This document shows positions 56,000 through 64,000 of a stretch of DNA of 64,000 nt, one piece after another (the stretch's first letter is position 1; each line of letters begins with the position of its first letter). Origin of the DNA: Bacteroides thetaiotaomicron VPI-5482. GTDB taxonomy: Bacteria > Bacteroidota > Bacteroidia > Bacteroidales > Bacteroidaceae. The notes below the pieces were generated by a model. That model searched no databases and was not told the DNA's origin. It saw nothing but the letters and a program-made list of their open reading frames with translations. Where the stretch lies: the NCBI RefSeq assembly GCF_000011065.1, contig NC_004663.1, positions 3,968,001 through 4,032,000 of the forward strand, in the 5' to 3' direction. A program made the translations under genes and the position numbers.

Positions 56000-58015
56000 A
56001 TGAAAAAAATTACGAAATATATTCCGACTATCATTTTGACGTTGCTTTGTTCTTGTTCAGATTATTTGGATATAGTTCCCGATAATGTGACAACATTGGA
56101 CATTGTATTCAACAACAGAAATACAGCCGAACGCTATTTGGCCAACTGCTACCATTTTGTTCCAGACCATGGATCTGTCAAACGAATTCCCGGCATGGGA
56201 GCCGGACACGAATGTTGGTTCTATACTACTAATGACTCTCACTTTGACAATGAAGTCAGCTTTTATATAGCCCGTGGATTACAGAATATTGATGCTCCTT
56301 ATGCCAATTATTGGGACGGAGAAGGAGGCAGTAATCTTCCCATGTTCCGTGCCATTAGAGAGTGTAATATCTTTCTTGATTATGTAAGAGATCAGCATAA
56401 AGTGAACGACTTGACAGATTCTGAACGAAAAAGATGGATCGCCGAAGTAAACGTACTAAAAGCCTATTACCATTTTTTCCTATTTGAACACTATGGCCCT
56501 ATTCCTATTGTAGACAAAGCTCTTCCTGTATCGACTGATCCAGAAGGAGTAAAAGTTACTCGCATGCCGGTAGATCAAATAGTTGATTACATGGTAAAGC
56601 TCATAGACGACTCGTACAAAGACTTGCCACCAGTCATCACTATGGAAGCTACAGAAATGGGACGTTTGACACAACCTGCAGCATTAGCCCTTAAAGCCAA
56701 AATACTGCTGTGGGCAGCTAGTCCTCTCTTCAATGGAAACAAAGATTATGCAAATTTCAGAAATGAAGAAGGAAAACCATTCATCAACCAAGAATTCAGC
56801 CGTGAAAAATGGGTGAGAACAGCTGAAGCATGTAAAGAGGCCATAGAATCTGCAGAAACCAACGGATGTCAACTTTATGACTGCAGCATGGACATGTCTT
56901 ATAGCCAGGACCTACCAGAAGAAATATTTTACAGCATGAATATCCGTCAAACAGTAACAGAACGTTTTAACTCCGAATTGATATGGAGCGTAGGCAAACA
57001 GGGTACCAATGAACTGCAAAACCTATCGATGGCTTGTATCGTTCCTTCTTTGCAACAAGGAAGTGGAAACGGTCAAGTAACAGGCAGTATTTTGCAAAGC
57101 AGGGCAGCAGGTGTATATGCTCCTACACTGGAAACTGCAGAACAATTTTACAGTAAAAATGGAGTGCCCATTGACGAAGACAAAGAATGGTTAACAAGCG
57201 GAAAATATGATAATCGTTACACAACCCGACAAGTGACTAGTGCTGATAAATATAACATGCGAACAGGCTGGACCACTGCCGTACTTCACTTCAACAGAGA
57301 ACCCCGCTTCTACGGGTCTCTCGGTTTCGATGGTTCCACTTGGTATGGTAACGGACGTACAGATGTCAATGACTTGAATTATGTAGATGGTAAATATGGA
57401 AGAAACTCTGGAAACAAATGGGGATTTAACTACTCCATTACAGGTTATTTCGCTAAAAAAGTAGTATATTATCAAAATGCTATAACTCAATCTTCACAAG
57501 TAGTCTACGAATACCCATTCCCTATTATCAGATTAGGCGACTTGTATCTAATGTATGCAGAATCACTTAATGAAGCTACAGAAGGTGATAATAATGTACC
57601 GGAAGAAGTTTATACATACCTACGGAAGGTACGCGAACGTTCTGGATTGAAAAAAGGTGTACTTGGACAGACCGAAGATATAGGAGATGTCAGAGTAGCA
57701 TGGGAAAAGTACAGCAATGATCCTACCAAACCTAAAACTAAAGATGGGATGAGAAGTATCATCAAACAGGAACGTAAAATTGAACTTGCGTTGGAAGGAC
57801 ATCAATACAATGATCTCAGACGATGGAAAGACGCTTCAAAAGAACTGAGTAAATCCATTAAAGGATGGAACGTACAAGGAGAAATAGAGGAAGACTTTTA
57901 TAAAGTCACAACTCTCTTTGTTCCTCGCGCATTTACAACTAAAGACTATTTGTGGCCTATAAAAAAACAAGACTTACAAGTAGACGACAAATTAATTCAA
58001 ACGTATGGATGGTAA
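56000..58015 (+). CDS. susD: SusD/RagB-family glycan-binding lipoprotein
   Basis: The 671-residue lipoprotein has lipobox LLCSC near residues 15-19, so it is surface-anchored as the lid of the SusC channel. TPR-like features are visible (RWIAEVNVLKAYYHFFLFEH with a following YGPIPIVDK, AALALKAKILLWAASPLFNG) as is the usual C-terminal LALEGHQYNDLRRWKDA. It is longer than the typical 500-600, with extra sequence in the C-terminal half, perhaps a larger binding site. It overlaps the next possible start by a few bases. The symbol is generic. Confidence 0.95.
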   Translation: MKKITKYIPTIILTLLCSCSDYLDIVPDNVTTLDIVFNNRNTAERYLANCYHFVPDHGSVKRIPGMGAGHECWFYTTNDSHFDNEVSFYIARGLQNIDAPYANYWDGEGGSNLPMFRAIRECNIFLDYVRDQHKVNDLTDSERKRWIAEVNVLKAYYHFFLFEHYGPIPIVDKALPVSTDPEGVKVTRMPVDQIVDYMVKLIDDSYKDLPPVITMEATEMGRLTQPAALALKAKILLWAASPLFNGNKDYANFRNEEGKPFINQEFSREKWVRTAEACKEAIESAETNGCQLYDCSMDMSYSQDLPEEIFYSMNIRQTVTERFNSELIWSVGKQGTNELQNLSMACIVPSLQQGSGNGQVTGSILQSRAAGVYAPTLETAEQFYSKNGVPIDEDKEWLTSGKYDNRYTTRQVTSADKYNMRTGWTTAVLHFNREPRFYGSLGFDGSTWYGNGRTDVNDLNYVDGKYGRNSGNKWGFNYSITGYFAKKVVYYQNAITQSSQVVYEYPFPIIRLGDLYLMYAESLNEATEGDNNVPEEVYTYLRKVRERSGLKKGVLGQTEDIGDVRVAWEKYSNDPTKPKTKDGMRSIIKQERKIELALEGHQYNDLRRWKDASKELSKSIKGWNVQGEIEEDFYKVTTLFVPRAFTTKDYLWPIKKQDLQVDDKLIQTYGW

Positions 58016-58034
58016 TTATAAACATCGAAAAACA

Positions 58035-59243
58035 ATGAAAAAAAGAATCTTATATTATATATGGATAGCATGTGCGGCAGTATTGCTACACAGTTGCGAA
58101 GATGTAGAAACTCATAAACCTTATGGGGATGGCAGTGGACATGCTCCTGGTACAGTACAAGTGACTTCCTATGAACAAATTCCTGGTGGAGTGACATTGA
58201 AATTCATTGCTCCAACAGACGAAGATCTATTGTATATCAAAATAAAATATACACTTGACAATGGAAAAGAAATGGAAGCACGTGCTTCTCTCTATACTGA
58301 TGAAACGACAATAGAAGGTTTCGGAAATACGAATCCGAAAAAACTAGTAATCTCAGCCGTTAACAAAATGGAGAAAGAAGGAGAAGCTATCATCACCGAA
58401 ATAGTACCTGGAAAACCGGCATACCTTACTGCCATTGAAGAAATAGAGGTAAATCCTACATTCGGAGGTATTTATATACATACTACAAATGGAGGCAGAA
58501 ACTATCTCATCTTTGATGTATCTACAAAAGATTCAAAAGGTAATTGGAATATAGAACATACAGAATATACTTCTGTAAAAAACATCGGCTTTACACTCCG
58601 AGGGTTCTCTGCCGAACCACATGATTTTAAAGTTCGTGTCCGCGATCTATATGATAACCAGTCAGAAGAATACTTAACAACCTTGACACCACTATATGAA
58701 GAAAAATTGGATTTGACCAAATTCAAAACTTTCTATCTAGCCAATGATATAAAGATGGACAACGCAGGTCATACTTTGGAGTCTTTATTCAATGGAGATC
58801 ATGGATTAAACAGTTGGAATTATGCTCACGGTTATGACTTTAATCCTTCCGAGTTTCCTGTATGGTTTACATTCGATATGGGTCAAACCGCTCAATTAAG
58901 CCGCTTCACCTCATGGCAACGCTCCATGGGAGGTAGTTATTACTATCGTGCAGGTGCTATCAAAGAATGGGAAGTATGGGGACGTTCTGATTTACCATCT
59001 TCGGACGGAAGTTGGGACGGATGGACCAAACTGGCAGATTGTGAAAGCATAAAACCTTCCGGATGGCCCACCGGTTCAAATTCAGAAGAAGATATAACAT
59101 ATGCTAGTAAAGGAGAAGAATTTGAATTTCTAGCAGATATTCCTCCAGTAAGATACATTCGATTTAAAATACTTTCTACTCATGACGGTGCCGGATTGGT
59201 AGTTATGCAGCAACTTTGGTTCTACGGAACCCCGATACAATAA
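58035..59243 (+). CDS. Surface glycan-binding-type lipoprotein (DUF4959/DUF5000-like)
   Basis: The ATG at 58035 (MKKRILYYIW) is chosen because it gives a signal peptide and lipobox LLHSC; an in-frame ATG at 58005 overlaps susD. The 402-residue protein has two FN3-like N-terminal domains (VTLKFIAPTDEDLLYIKIKY) and a C-terminal discoidin-like domain (WFTFDMGQTAQLSRFTSW, VRYIRFKILSTHDGAG). The arrangement is common immediately downstream of susD and is thought to capture glycan on the cell surface. It probably belongs to the susC transcript. Confidence 0.82.
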   Translation: MKKRILYYIWIACAAVLLHSCEDVETHKPYGDGSGHAPGTVQVTSYEQIPGGVTLKFIAPTDEDLLYIKIKYTLDNGKEMEARASLYTDETTIEGFGNTNPKKLVISAVNKMEKEGEAIITEIVPGKPAYLTAIEEIEVNPTFGGIYIHTTNGGRNYLIFDVSTKDSKGNWNIEHTEYTSVKNIGFTLRGFSAEPHDFKVRVRDLYDNQSEEYLTTLTPLYEEKLDLTKFKTFYLANDIKMDNAGHTLESLFNGDHGLNSWNYAHGYDFNPSEFPVWFTFDMGQTAQLSRFTSWQRSMGGSYYYRAGAIKEWEVWGRSDLPSSDGSWDGWTKLADCESIKPSGWPTGSNSEEDITYASKGEEFEFLADIPPVRYIRFKILSTHDGAGLVVMQQLWFYGTPIQ

Positions 59244-59263
59244 CCTTTTAACAAAGCAAAAGT

Positions 59264-60556
59264 ATGAAAAAAATAAATATATTGATTCTCTGTAGTATCC
59301 TGTGCTTTTTCTATTCATGTAATGGCATGCTGGATGGCATTCAGCCTTATCTAGACGAGGGAGAAAAAATCTATGTAGGAAAACTTGATTCACTCAAAGC
59401 TTTTACTGGAAAAAACAGAATCAAAATAGAAGGAAAAATGATGTACGGTGTAAATCAGGTAAAATGTGTTATCAGTTACAAAGATCCTATTACATTGGAA
59501 GAAAAGTTTAAAGAGTTTCCAATAGAACGTACGGAACCACGAGAAACCTTCGAATTTATGTTAGAGAATTTAACAGAAGGACAATATGACTTCTCGATAG
59601 TCACCTATGATCCCAAAAACAACACATCTATCCCGACAGAGGTATCTGCTTATGCATATGGCGAACTATACCAACAAGCATTAACCAACCGGATTTTACA
59701 TAGTATCTCTCCTGAACAAAAAGAAATTGTAAATGAAAGTGGACAATCAGAAAGAATATGGGCAGCCAAACTGAATTGGAATATATCAAGAGGAGATGGT
59801 TTAGTAGGCTGTAACCTTGAATATGAACGTCAGGACGGAACTTTAGGCTCGAAATATATTTCAGTTGACGAGACTACAACAGAACTCGACAATTTTAAAG
59901 CTAATGGAATACTCCGGTACAATAGTATATATAAACCGACAACAACTTCCTTGGACGAATTTGTTACAGAATATAAAGAAGTTACATTGCCTTCCCAAAG
60001 TTACATTGGCATTACAAAAGACCTAACCAGTCTTTATATTAAGAATGCCGGATATCCATTTAGAGGATATGATGTAAACAATAAATGGGGAAAACCTTAC
60101 GATTGGAAATGGAATGAAGTTATGGAAACTAAAAATGCCAATGGAGGTGCCGGCTTCACAGAATATAACGATGGAACAATTCAGTTCGAAACAACACAAT
60201 GGAGTCAGGGATATTATGACAACGGAAAGATCTGGCAAACATTTACTTTACCAGAAGGAAAGTATGAAATGCGTATCGAAGTAAAAAACGCCGCAAATAT
60301 AGGTTCTGGCAGTACCAATATCCATTTTGCTGTAGCTCAAGGCGAATCACTACCCGACAATGAAGAATTGGAAAAGTCAGACATTATCCTCTCTTACCTC
60401 AAATTTGAGTCAGAACATACTAATAAAACATCTGCCTTACCTATATTTGAACTAACAGAAGAAAAAACTATTACCGTAGGCTGGGTAGTATCTTTCTCAG
60501 ATATCTGTAGAAATATAGAATTTAAGTCAGTAAGATTGTGGAGTGTAGCTGAATAA
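59264..60556 (+). CDS. Surface glycan-binding-type lipoprotein (DUF4998 with C-terminal DUF5013-like domain)
   Basis: The 430-residue lipoprotein has lipobox CFFYSC near residues 14-19. The N-terminal region DGIQPYLDEGEKIYVGKLDS is typical of DUF4998, with beta strands through LENLTEGQYDFSIVTYD. The C-terminal 150 residues look like a jelly-roll carbohydrate-binding module (TFTLPEGKYEMRIEVKNAAN). It is the last gene of the susC operon, followed by a terminator. Binding specificity is not predictable. Confidence 0.8.
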   Translation: MKKINILILCSILCFFYSCNGMLDGIQPYLDEGEKIYVGKLDSLKAFTGKNRIKIEGKMMYGVNQVKCVISYKDPITLEEKFKEFPIERTEPRETFEFMLENLTEGQYDFSIVTYDPKNNTSIPTEVSAYAYGELYQQALTNRILHSISPEQKEIVNESGQSERIWAAKLNWNISRGDGLVGCNLEYERQDGTLGSKYISVDETTTELDNFKANGILRYNSIYKPTTTSLDEFVTEYKEVTLPSQSYIGITKDLTSLYIKNAGYPFRGYDVNNKWGKPYDWKWNEVMETKNANGGAGFTEYNDGTIQFETTQWSQGYYDNGKIWQTFTLPEGKYEMRIEVKNAANIGSGSTNIHFAVAQGESLPDNEELEKSDIILSYLKFESEHTNKTSALPIFELTEEKTITVGWVVSFSDICRNIEFKSVRLWSVAE

Positions 60557-60604
60557 AGTTCTCCATTTTATTAAGCTATTCATCAAATGTTATTCTTATA
60601 AAAA

Positions 60605-60643
60605 TAAACCCTGGAAGTTTGTATTATAAATTTCCAGGGTTTA
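60605..60643. terminator. Bidirectional terminator between the susC operon and GH110
   Basis: TAAACCCTGGAA (60605-60616) is perfectly complementary to TTCCAGGGTTTA (60632-60643). It lies between convergent genes. Confidence 0.8.
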
Positions 60644-60700
60644 CTATAATCAAATCTTTTACTATATATTTATCTATTTCTTTTAAAATTGAAATAGAAT

Positions 60701-62428
60701 TTATTTAAATAGGTGGTGCAACTGTACCCGATTTTCTTTTATTGTAACTTCATTACAATTATACATCTGAATAAAATCAGACTCTTTATTTTTTTCAGTA
60801 TCTAGAGAATAAATCAAATTATGACGTATCATCAGACCATCAACAGCCTTCGCTCGAATGGCACATGAGCTATTTTTTCTCATATAAAAATAATTTTCTT
60901 CAATAGTAATATTTTTATGAACCGCCCCTTTATATTCTCTATTCTCCGGATCAATGCTAATAATCGGTTCTCCACAGTTTAAAAACGTATTTTGACGAAT
61001 AGTCAAGTCATGTACCGGTCCTGACTCATACCAGCTTAATCCATCATCGGCTACAAATATTCCACTCATCTGCATGCCGTAGAATGTATTTCCTTCTATC
61101 AGAGACTTACGTCGTGTTGTGATAAGAATCCCTCTGGTTGGTACTCTTGCAAAGTAATTGTTTGTAATCCGCACTTCCGGTGTCCACGTCACGTTCTCAA
61201 TAACCAGGTCTTTCTGTTGCATTACCTCCGAAGAGAGTGGACTTGACAGAGTGAGTTCCATTTCTCTTGGCGTTACTAATTTTGCCTCTTTTACTTTACA
61301 CTTCCCTACTACCAACAGAGAACGTGAATCAACAAGTTCTATATCGTCTCCTTTAAAAAAGGCTTCAAATCCAAAAGTCTGGTCATGCATAAAACGAAGT
61401 TTTAAACGATTGTCCGACAAAAATTCTATTACTCGCAAATGTGTACCATGTATATTTATAGGATCATCGTGTGCACCTATAAAACGGGAATTCTTAATAT
61501 CAATCATACCACGGCAACCAGAAACCTGAATAAAATCAGCAAATCCCGCATTAGTACGTCCTGAACCTGGACGAGGAGCAAAGTTACAACGATCAACAGT
61601 AATATTCTCACTGTATTGACAGACTACCCCGAAATTTCCTAAATAATAGAAGTTGATATTCTCCAACAGTATTCCCTTACTTCTGTTTACAAATCCACTC
61701 ACTTCGTCACGGAAAGAATCGCGCATCTGAAAAATAGTATGTAGTCCTACTTGTGGTTTTTCTTTATATTGCAGATATAACACATTTGGACGAAGTTCTA
61801 CTGTACGAAGCAAATTCTCCATCGGACTCCAAGAACGCCAAGTCATTTCACTTATACGGTCATACGACTGCGCTATTCCGTTCTTAAAAGACCAACCATC
61901 ACCATACCACTCCAACTGTGCGTCTACAATCCGATATTGGGATGTGGGATGTACCTGAACAATCAAATAATCATTCCCCTCTTCCAATACTTCAACCTCT
62001 GTTTGAGTAGGATGTTTATAATCTATATTAAAATTTTTCAAAACAATACCTTCACATTTATCAAGTACGAAACTTGTCATTTCACCATTCATCAATAAAG
62101 TTGACCCACAACCATCAATAGTGATATTCTTTAATGTATTAAGATACAATCCGATATGTTTAGTCGGATCAGGATCATCCAACTCAGAAGTCGTATTTGA
62201 TATATAATATAACACTTGTGATGATTTCGCACGGTCTAACTGATAAATTCCCGGTGAAAACTTTACAGTAACCGGCCTTCCTTTACAGTCAGCAGCTTTT
62301 TTTAAAGCTAACGCTATATTTTCAATATCTTTTCCCTGCTCCGGAAAAACCTCTATTATTCTAGACTGGGCAAAAATAGCCAACTGGATGAACCAAACGC
62401 TCATCATAAATAAAATGTACTTTTTCAT
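60701..62428 (-). CDS. GH110 family alpha-1,3-galactosidase
   Basis: The ATG at 62428 gives a signal peptide (MKKYILFMMSVWFIQLAIFA) and 575 residues; an upstream TTG is less likely. The protein is a right-handed beta-helix. Motifs typical of GH110 are DFIQVSGCRGMIDIKNSRFI and GAHDDPINIHGTHLRV near residues 300-340, with several Asp that form the active site, and later VPTRGILITTRRKSLIEGN. GH110 enzymes remove alpha-1,3-galactose from blood-group B or linear alpha-Gal epitopes. It has its own promoter with the PUL operator. Confidence 0.88.
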   Translation of the reverse strand: MKKYILFMMSVWFIQLAIFAQSRIIEVFPEQGKDIENIALALKKAADCKGRPVTVKFSPGIYQLDRAKSSQVLYYISNTTSELDDPDPTKHIGLYLNTLKNITIDGCGSTLLMNGEMTSFVLDKCEGIVLKNFNIDYKHPTQTEVEVLEEGNDYLIVQVHPTSQYRIVDAQLEWYGDGWSFKNGIAQSYDRISEMTWRSWSPMENLLRTVELRPNVLYLQYKEKPQVGLHTIFQMRDSFRDEVSGFVNRSKGILLENINFYYLGNFGVVCQYSENITVDRCNFAPRPGSGRTNAGFADFIQVSGCRGMIDIKNSRFIGAHDDPINIHGTHLRVIEFLSDNRLKLRFMHDQTFGFEAFFKGDDIELVDSRSLLVVGKCKVKEAKLVTPREMELTLSSPLSSEVMQQKDLVIENVTWTPEVRITNNYFARVPTRGILITTRRKSLIEGNTFYGMQMSGIFVADDGLSWYESGPVHDLTIRQNTFLNCGEPIISIDPENREYKGAVHKNITIEENYFYMRKNSSCAIRAKAVDGLMIRHNLIYSLDTEKNKESDFIQMYNCNEVTIKENRVQLHHLFK

Positions 62429-62458
62429 GATATTGATCTTCAAATTTTACTTTTTTCA

Positions 62459-62510
62459 CAAAGATAGAAATTATCTATACCCTATTATAGATATAAAGCA
62501 ATCAAAAAAT
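62459..62510 (-). promoter_or_regulatory. GH110 promoter with PUL operator
   Basis: On the minus strand ATTTTTTGATTGCTTT (62510-62495) ends 29 bases before the -7 box TATCTTTG (62466-62459). It is identical in all 16 bases to the operator of the divergent SGNH esterase promoter, producing a 16-bp inverted repeat in the DNA. Confidence 0.75.
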
Positions 62511-62533
62511 AGAATGTTTGCTGCAAATATTTC

Positions 62534-62584
62534 ATTTTTTGATTGCTTTGTACACATATAATCTTTCTGTTATTACCTAATTTT
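62534..62584 (+). promoter_or_regulatory. SGNH esterase promoter with PUL operator
   Basis: ATTTTTTGATTGCTTT (62534-62549) ends 28 bases before TAATTTTG (62577-62584), the same geometry as susC. Confidence 0.75.
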
Positions 62585-62627
62585 GTATCCGAACCTATAT
62601 AACATAACCAATTTAAAAAAGAAAATA

Positions 62628-63299
62628 ATGAAACACACCTTTATTACATTTATTCTACTGTCTCTTTGTATTTTCACTTATGCACAGAAAAAGATTGCAC
62701 GTGAATATATCGAATGGTCTGACATTTGGATTCCCGGAGCTAACAAAACAGATCTTCCACACGTACTGCTTATCGGAAATTCCATCACACGCGGATATTA
62801 CGGAAAAGTAGAAGCAGCTCTGAAAGAAAAAGCATATGTAGGACGGCTCTCCAATTCGAAAAGTGTAGGTGATCCGGCTTTAATCGAAGAACTGGCCGTA
62901 GTACTCAAAAATACAAAGTTCGACGTTATCCATTTCAATAATGGTTTGCACGGATTCGATTATACAGAAGAAGAGTATGATAAAAGTTTCCCAAAATTAA
63001 TCAAAATCATTCGTAAATACGCCCCTAAAGCCAAGCTGATCTGGGCAAACACCACTCCCGTCCGTACCGGAGAAGGAATGAAAGAGTTTGCCCCTATCAC
63101 CGAACGGTTGAATGTACGTAATCAGATTGCACTGAAACATATCAATCGTGCCAGCATAGAAGTGAACGACTTATGGAAAGTAGTAATCGACCACCCCGAA
63201 TATTATGCAGGCGGAGACGGGACACATCCGATTGACGCAGGGTATTCAGCTTTAGCAAATCAAGTGATTAAAGTTATAAAGAATGTATTAGTACATTAA
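62628..63299 (+). CDS. SGNH/GDSL-family esterase, exported
   Basis: The ATG at 62628 gives a signal peptide (MKHTFITFILLSLCIFTYA) and 223 residues; the earlier in-frame ATG at 62583 lies against the -7 box. SGNH blocks are I: LLIGNSITRGY (Ser), III: FNNGLHGFDY (Asn in place of GxND), and V: DGTHPIDAGY (Asp, His). It probably removes acetyl or other acyl groups from glycan. The glycerophosphodiesterase gene follows after 31 bases, probably in the same operon. Confidence 0.87.
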   Translation: MKHTFITFILLSLCIFTYAQKKIAREYIEWSDIWIPGANKTDLPHVLLIGNSITRGYYGKVEAALKEKAYVGRLSNSKSVGDPALIEELAVVLKNTKFDVIHFNNGLHGFDYTEEEYDKSFPKLIKIIRKYAPKAKLIWANTTPVRTGEGMKEFAPITERLNVRNQIALKHINRASIEVNDLWKVVIDHPEYYAGGDGTHPIDAGYSALANQVIKVIKNVLVH

Positions 63300-63330
63300 A
63301 CCTTATTCATTCTATTTTAATATGGCAATA

Positions 63331-64000
63331 ATGAAAAATCAAAAATCAACTCTATTATTAATTATCTATTGTTTATCAACCTGCATAGTAACGGCACAAC
63401 AACATGTAGAAACAATTAAAAATACTTTCTTAAATCCAAAATCAAACAAAGTGTTAGTTGTTGCTCATCGGGGAAATTGGCGTAGCGCACCGGAAAATTC
63501 AACTGCTGCTATTGACAGCGCCATTGCTATGAAAGTAGATATTGTAGAAATTGACATTCAAAAAACAAAAGATGGACAACTGATTCTAATGCATGATAAT
63601 ACACTAGATCGTACTACCACTGGAAAAGGAGAAATTAAAAACTGGACTCTGGCAGATATAAAAAAGTTAAAATTGAAAGATAAGGATGGAAAAGTAACAA
63701 ATTATGTTGTGCCCACTTTAGAAGAAGCTTTGTTAACAGCAAAAGGAAAAATCATGGTTAATTTGGACAAAGCATATGACATTTTTGACGATGTATATGC
63801 TATATTGGAAAAAACCGAAACCCAAAATCAAGTAATCATGAAAGGAGGACAGCCTATAGAAACTGTCAAACGAGAATTTGGTTCTTATTTGGATAAAGTT
63901 TTATATATGCCAGTAATAGATTTAGGTAACAAAGAAGCTGAGAAAATAATCACAGACTATTTGAAAGAATTACGTCCTGCTGCTTTCGAAATTATTTATT
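63331..64000 (+). CDS. Glycerophosphodiester phosphodiesterase, 5' part
   Basis: The frame is open to the window end. After a signal peptide (MKNQKSTLLLIIYCL to TAQ) comes the GDPD motif VVAHRGNWRSAPENS with catalytic His and Arg near residues 45-59, then VDIVEIDIQKTKDGQLILMH with the metal Glu and Asp and second His, followed by DRTTTGKG. An ATG three codons upstream (63322) is in frame and equally possible. The enzyme cleaves glycerophosphodiesters. Its presence in a glycan locus suggests that the substrate or food glycan may carry glycerol-phosphate. Confidence 0.88.
   Translation, partial: MKNQKSTLLLIIYCLSTCIVTAQQHVETIKNTFLNPKSNKVLVVAHRGNWRSAPENSTAAIDSAIAMKVDIVEIDIQKTKDGQLILMHDNTLDRTTTGKGEIKNWTLADIKKLKLKDKDGKVTNYVVPTLEEALLTAKGKIMVNLDKAYDIFDDVYAILEKTETQNQVIMKGGQPIETVKREFGSYLDKVLYMPVIDLGNKEAEKIITDYLKELRPAAFEIIY

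Noticed and set aside
62495..62549. Perfect 16-bp inverted repeat first read as a terminator or hairpin
   Set aside because: Its arms are two copies of the PUL operator, each at the correct distance from one of two divergent promoters; the symmetry is a by-product.

Overview
The window looks like Bacteroides chromosome, probably a gut species near B. thetaiotaomicron, B. ovatus or B. xylanisolvens; the species cannot be fixed from sequence alone. Support comes from promoters of the Bacteroides type (TTTG, about 19 bases, TAnnTTTG), a SusC/SusD glycan-uptake locus, a hybrid two-component regulator, a MACPF lipoprotein and IntDOT-like integrases.

Bases 1-21500 are mostly core genome: the 3' end of putA; a ychF-panE-lgt-acetyltransferase operon; a MACPF lipoprotein of the BSAP/BT_3439 type; mutS; a short plus-strand RNA with an ideal promoter and terminator; an EamA exporter-AraC pair; a sialate O-acetylesterase-like gene; leuS; a YitT protein; rdgB; and an OmpA-like lipoprotein. 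A second possible small RNA lies on the minus strand before leuS.

Bases 21587-64000 form one polysaccharide utilization locus (PUL). The left arm, on the minus strand, encodes GH92, GH36, an SGNH acetylesterase, a second clan GH-D galactosidase-like enzyme and the regulator. The right arm encodes GH95, SusC, SusD, two surface-glycan-binding-type lipoproteins, GH110 on the minus strand, an SGNH esterase and a glycerophosphodiesterase running off the end. The enzyme set points to fucosylated, alpha-galactosylated and acetylated, mannose-bearing glycans, such as host mucin or blood-group structures. Five PUL promoters carry a sequence ending 28-29 bases before the -7 box. Four of these sites begin ATTTTTTG and end TTT, so they are probably the regulator's operator.

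The regulator gene itself is split. Its first 108 codons lie at 49692-50015 and the rest at 30176-33898. Between them sits a mobilizable element of about 15.8 kb, and rejoining across it restores one frame of about 1347 residues reading GVNIYNP at the seam. The element carries two IntDOT-like tyrosine recombinases, a RhuM-like protein, two excisionase-like HTH proteins, a DUF3408 protein, a MobC-like protein and relaxase with an oriT-like inverted repeat upstream, and a membrane-anchored coiled-coil protein.

The element's cargo is a minus-strand block. An XRE repressor, an AlbA/Schlafen-type protein and a 7-TM AraC-type regulator form one apparent operon. The AraC gene is broken at a run of 11 G and would be open with 10 or 13 G, which suggests phase variation. 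Downstream are a two-TM protein and an operon of a FimB/Mfa2-like lipoprotein, a fimbrillin-like lipoprotein, a TenA-like protein and a LecB-like calcium-dependent lectin. Integration may therefore disable one glycan programme while bringing in a switchable surface adhesin.
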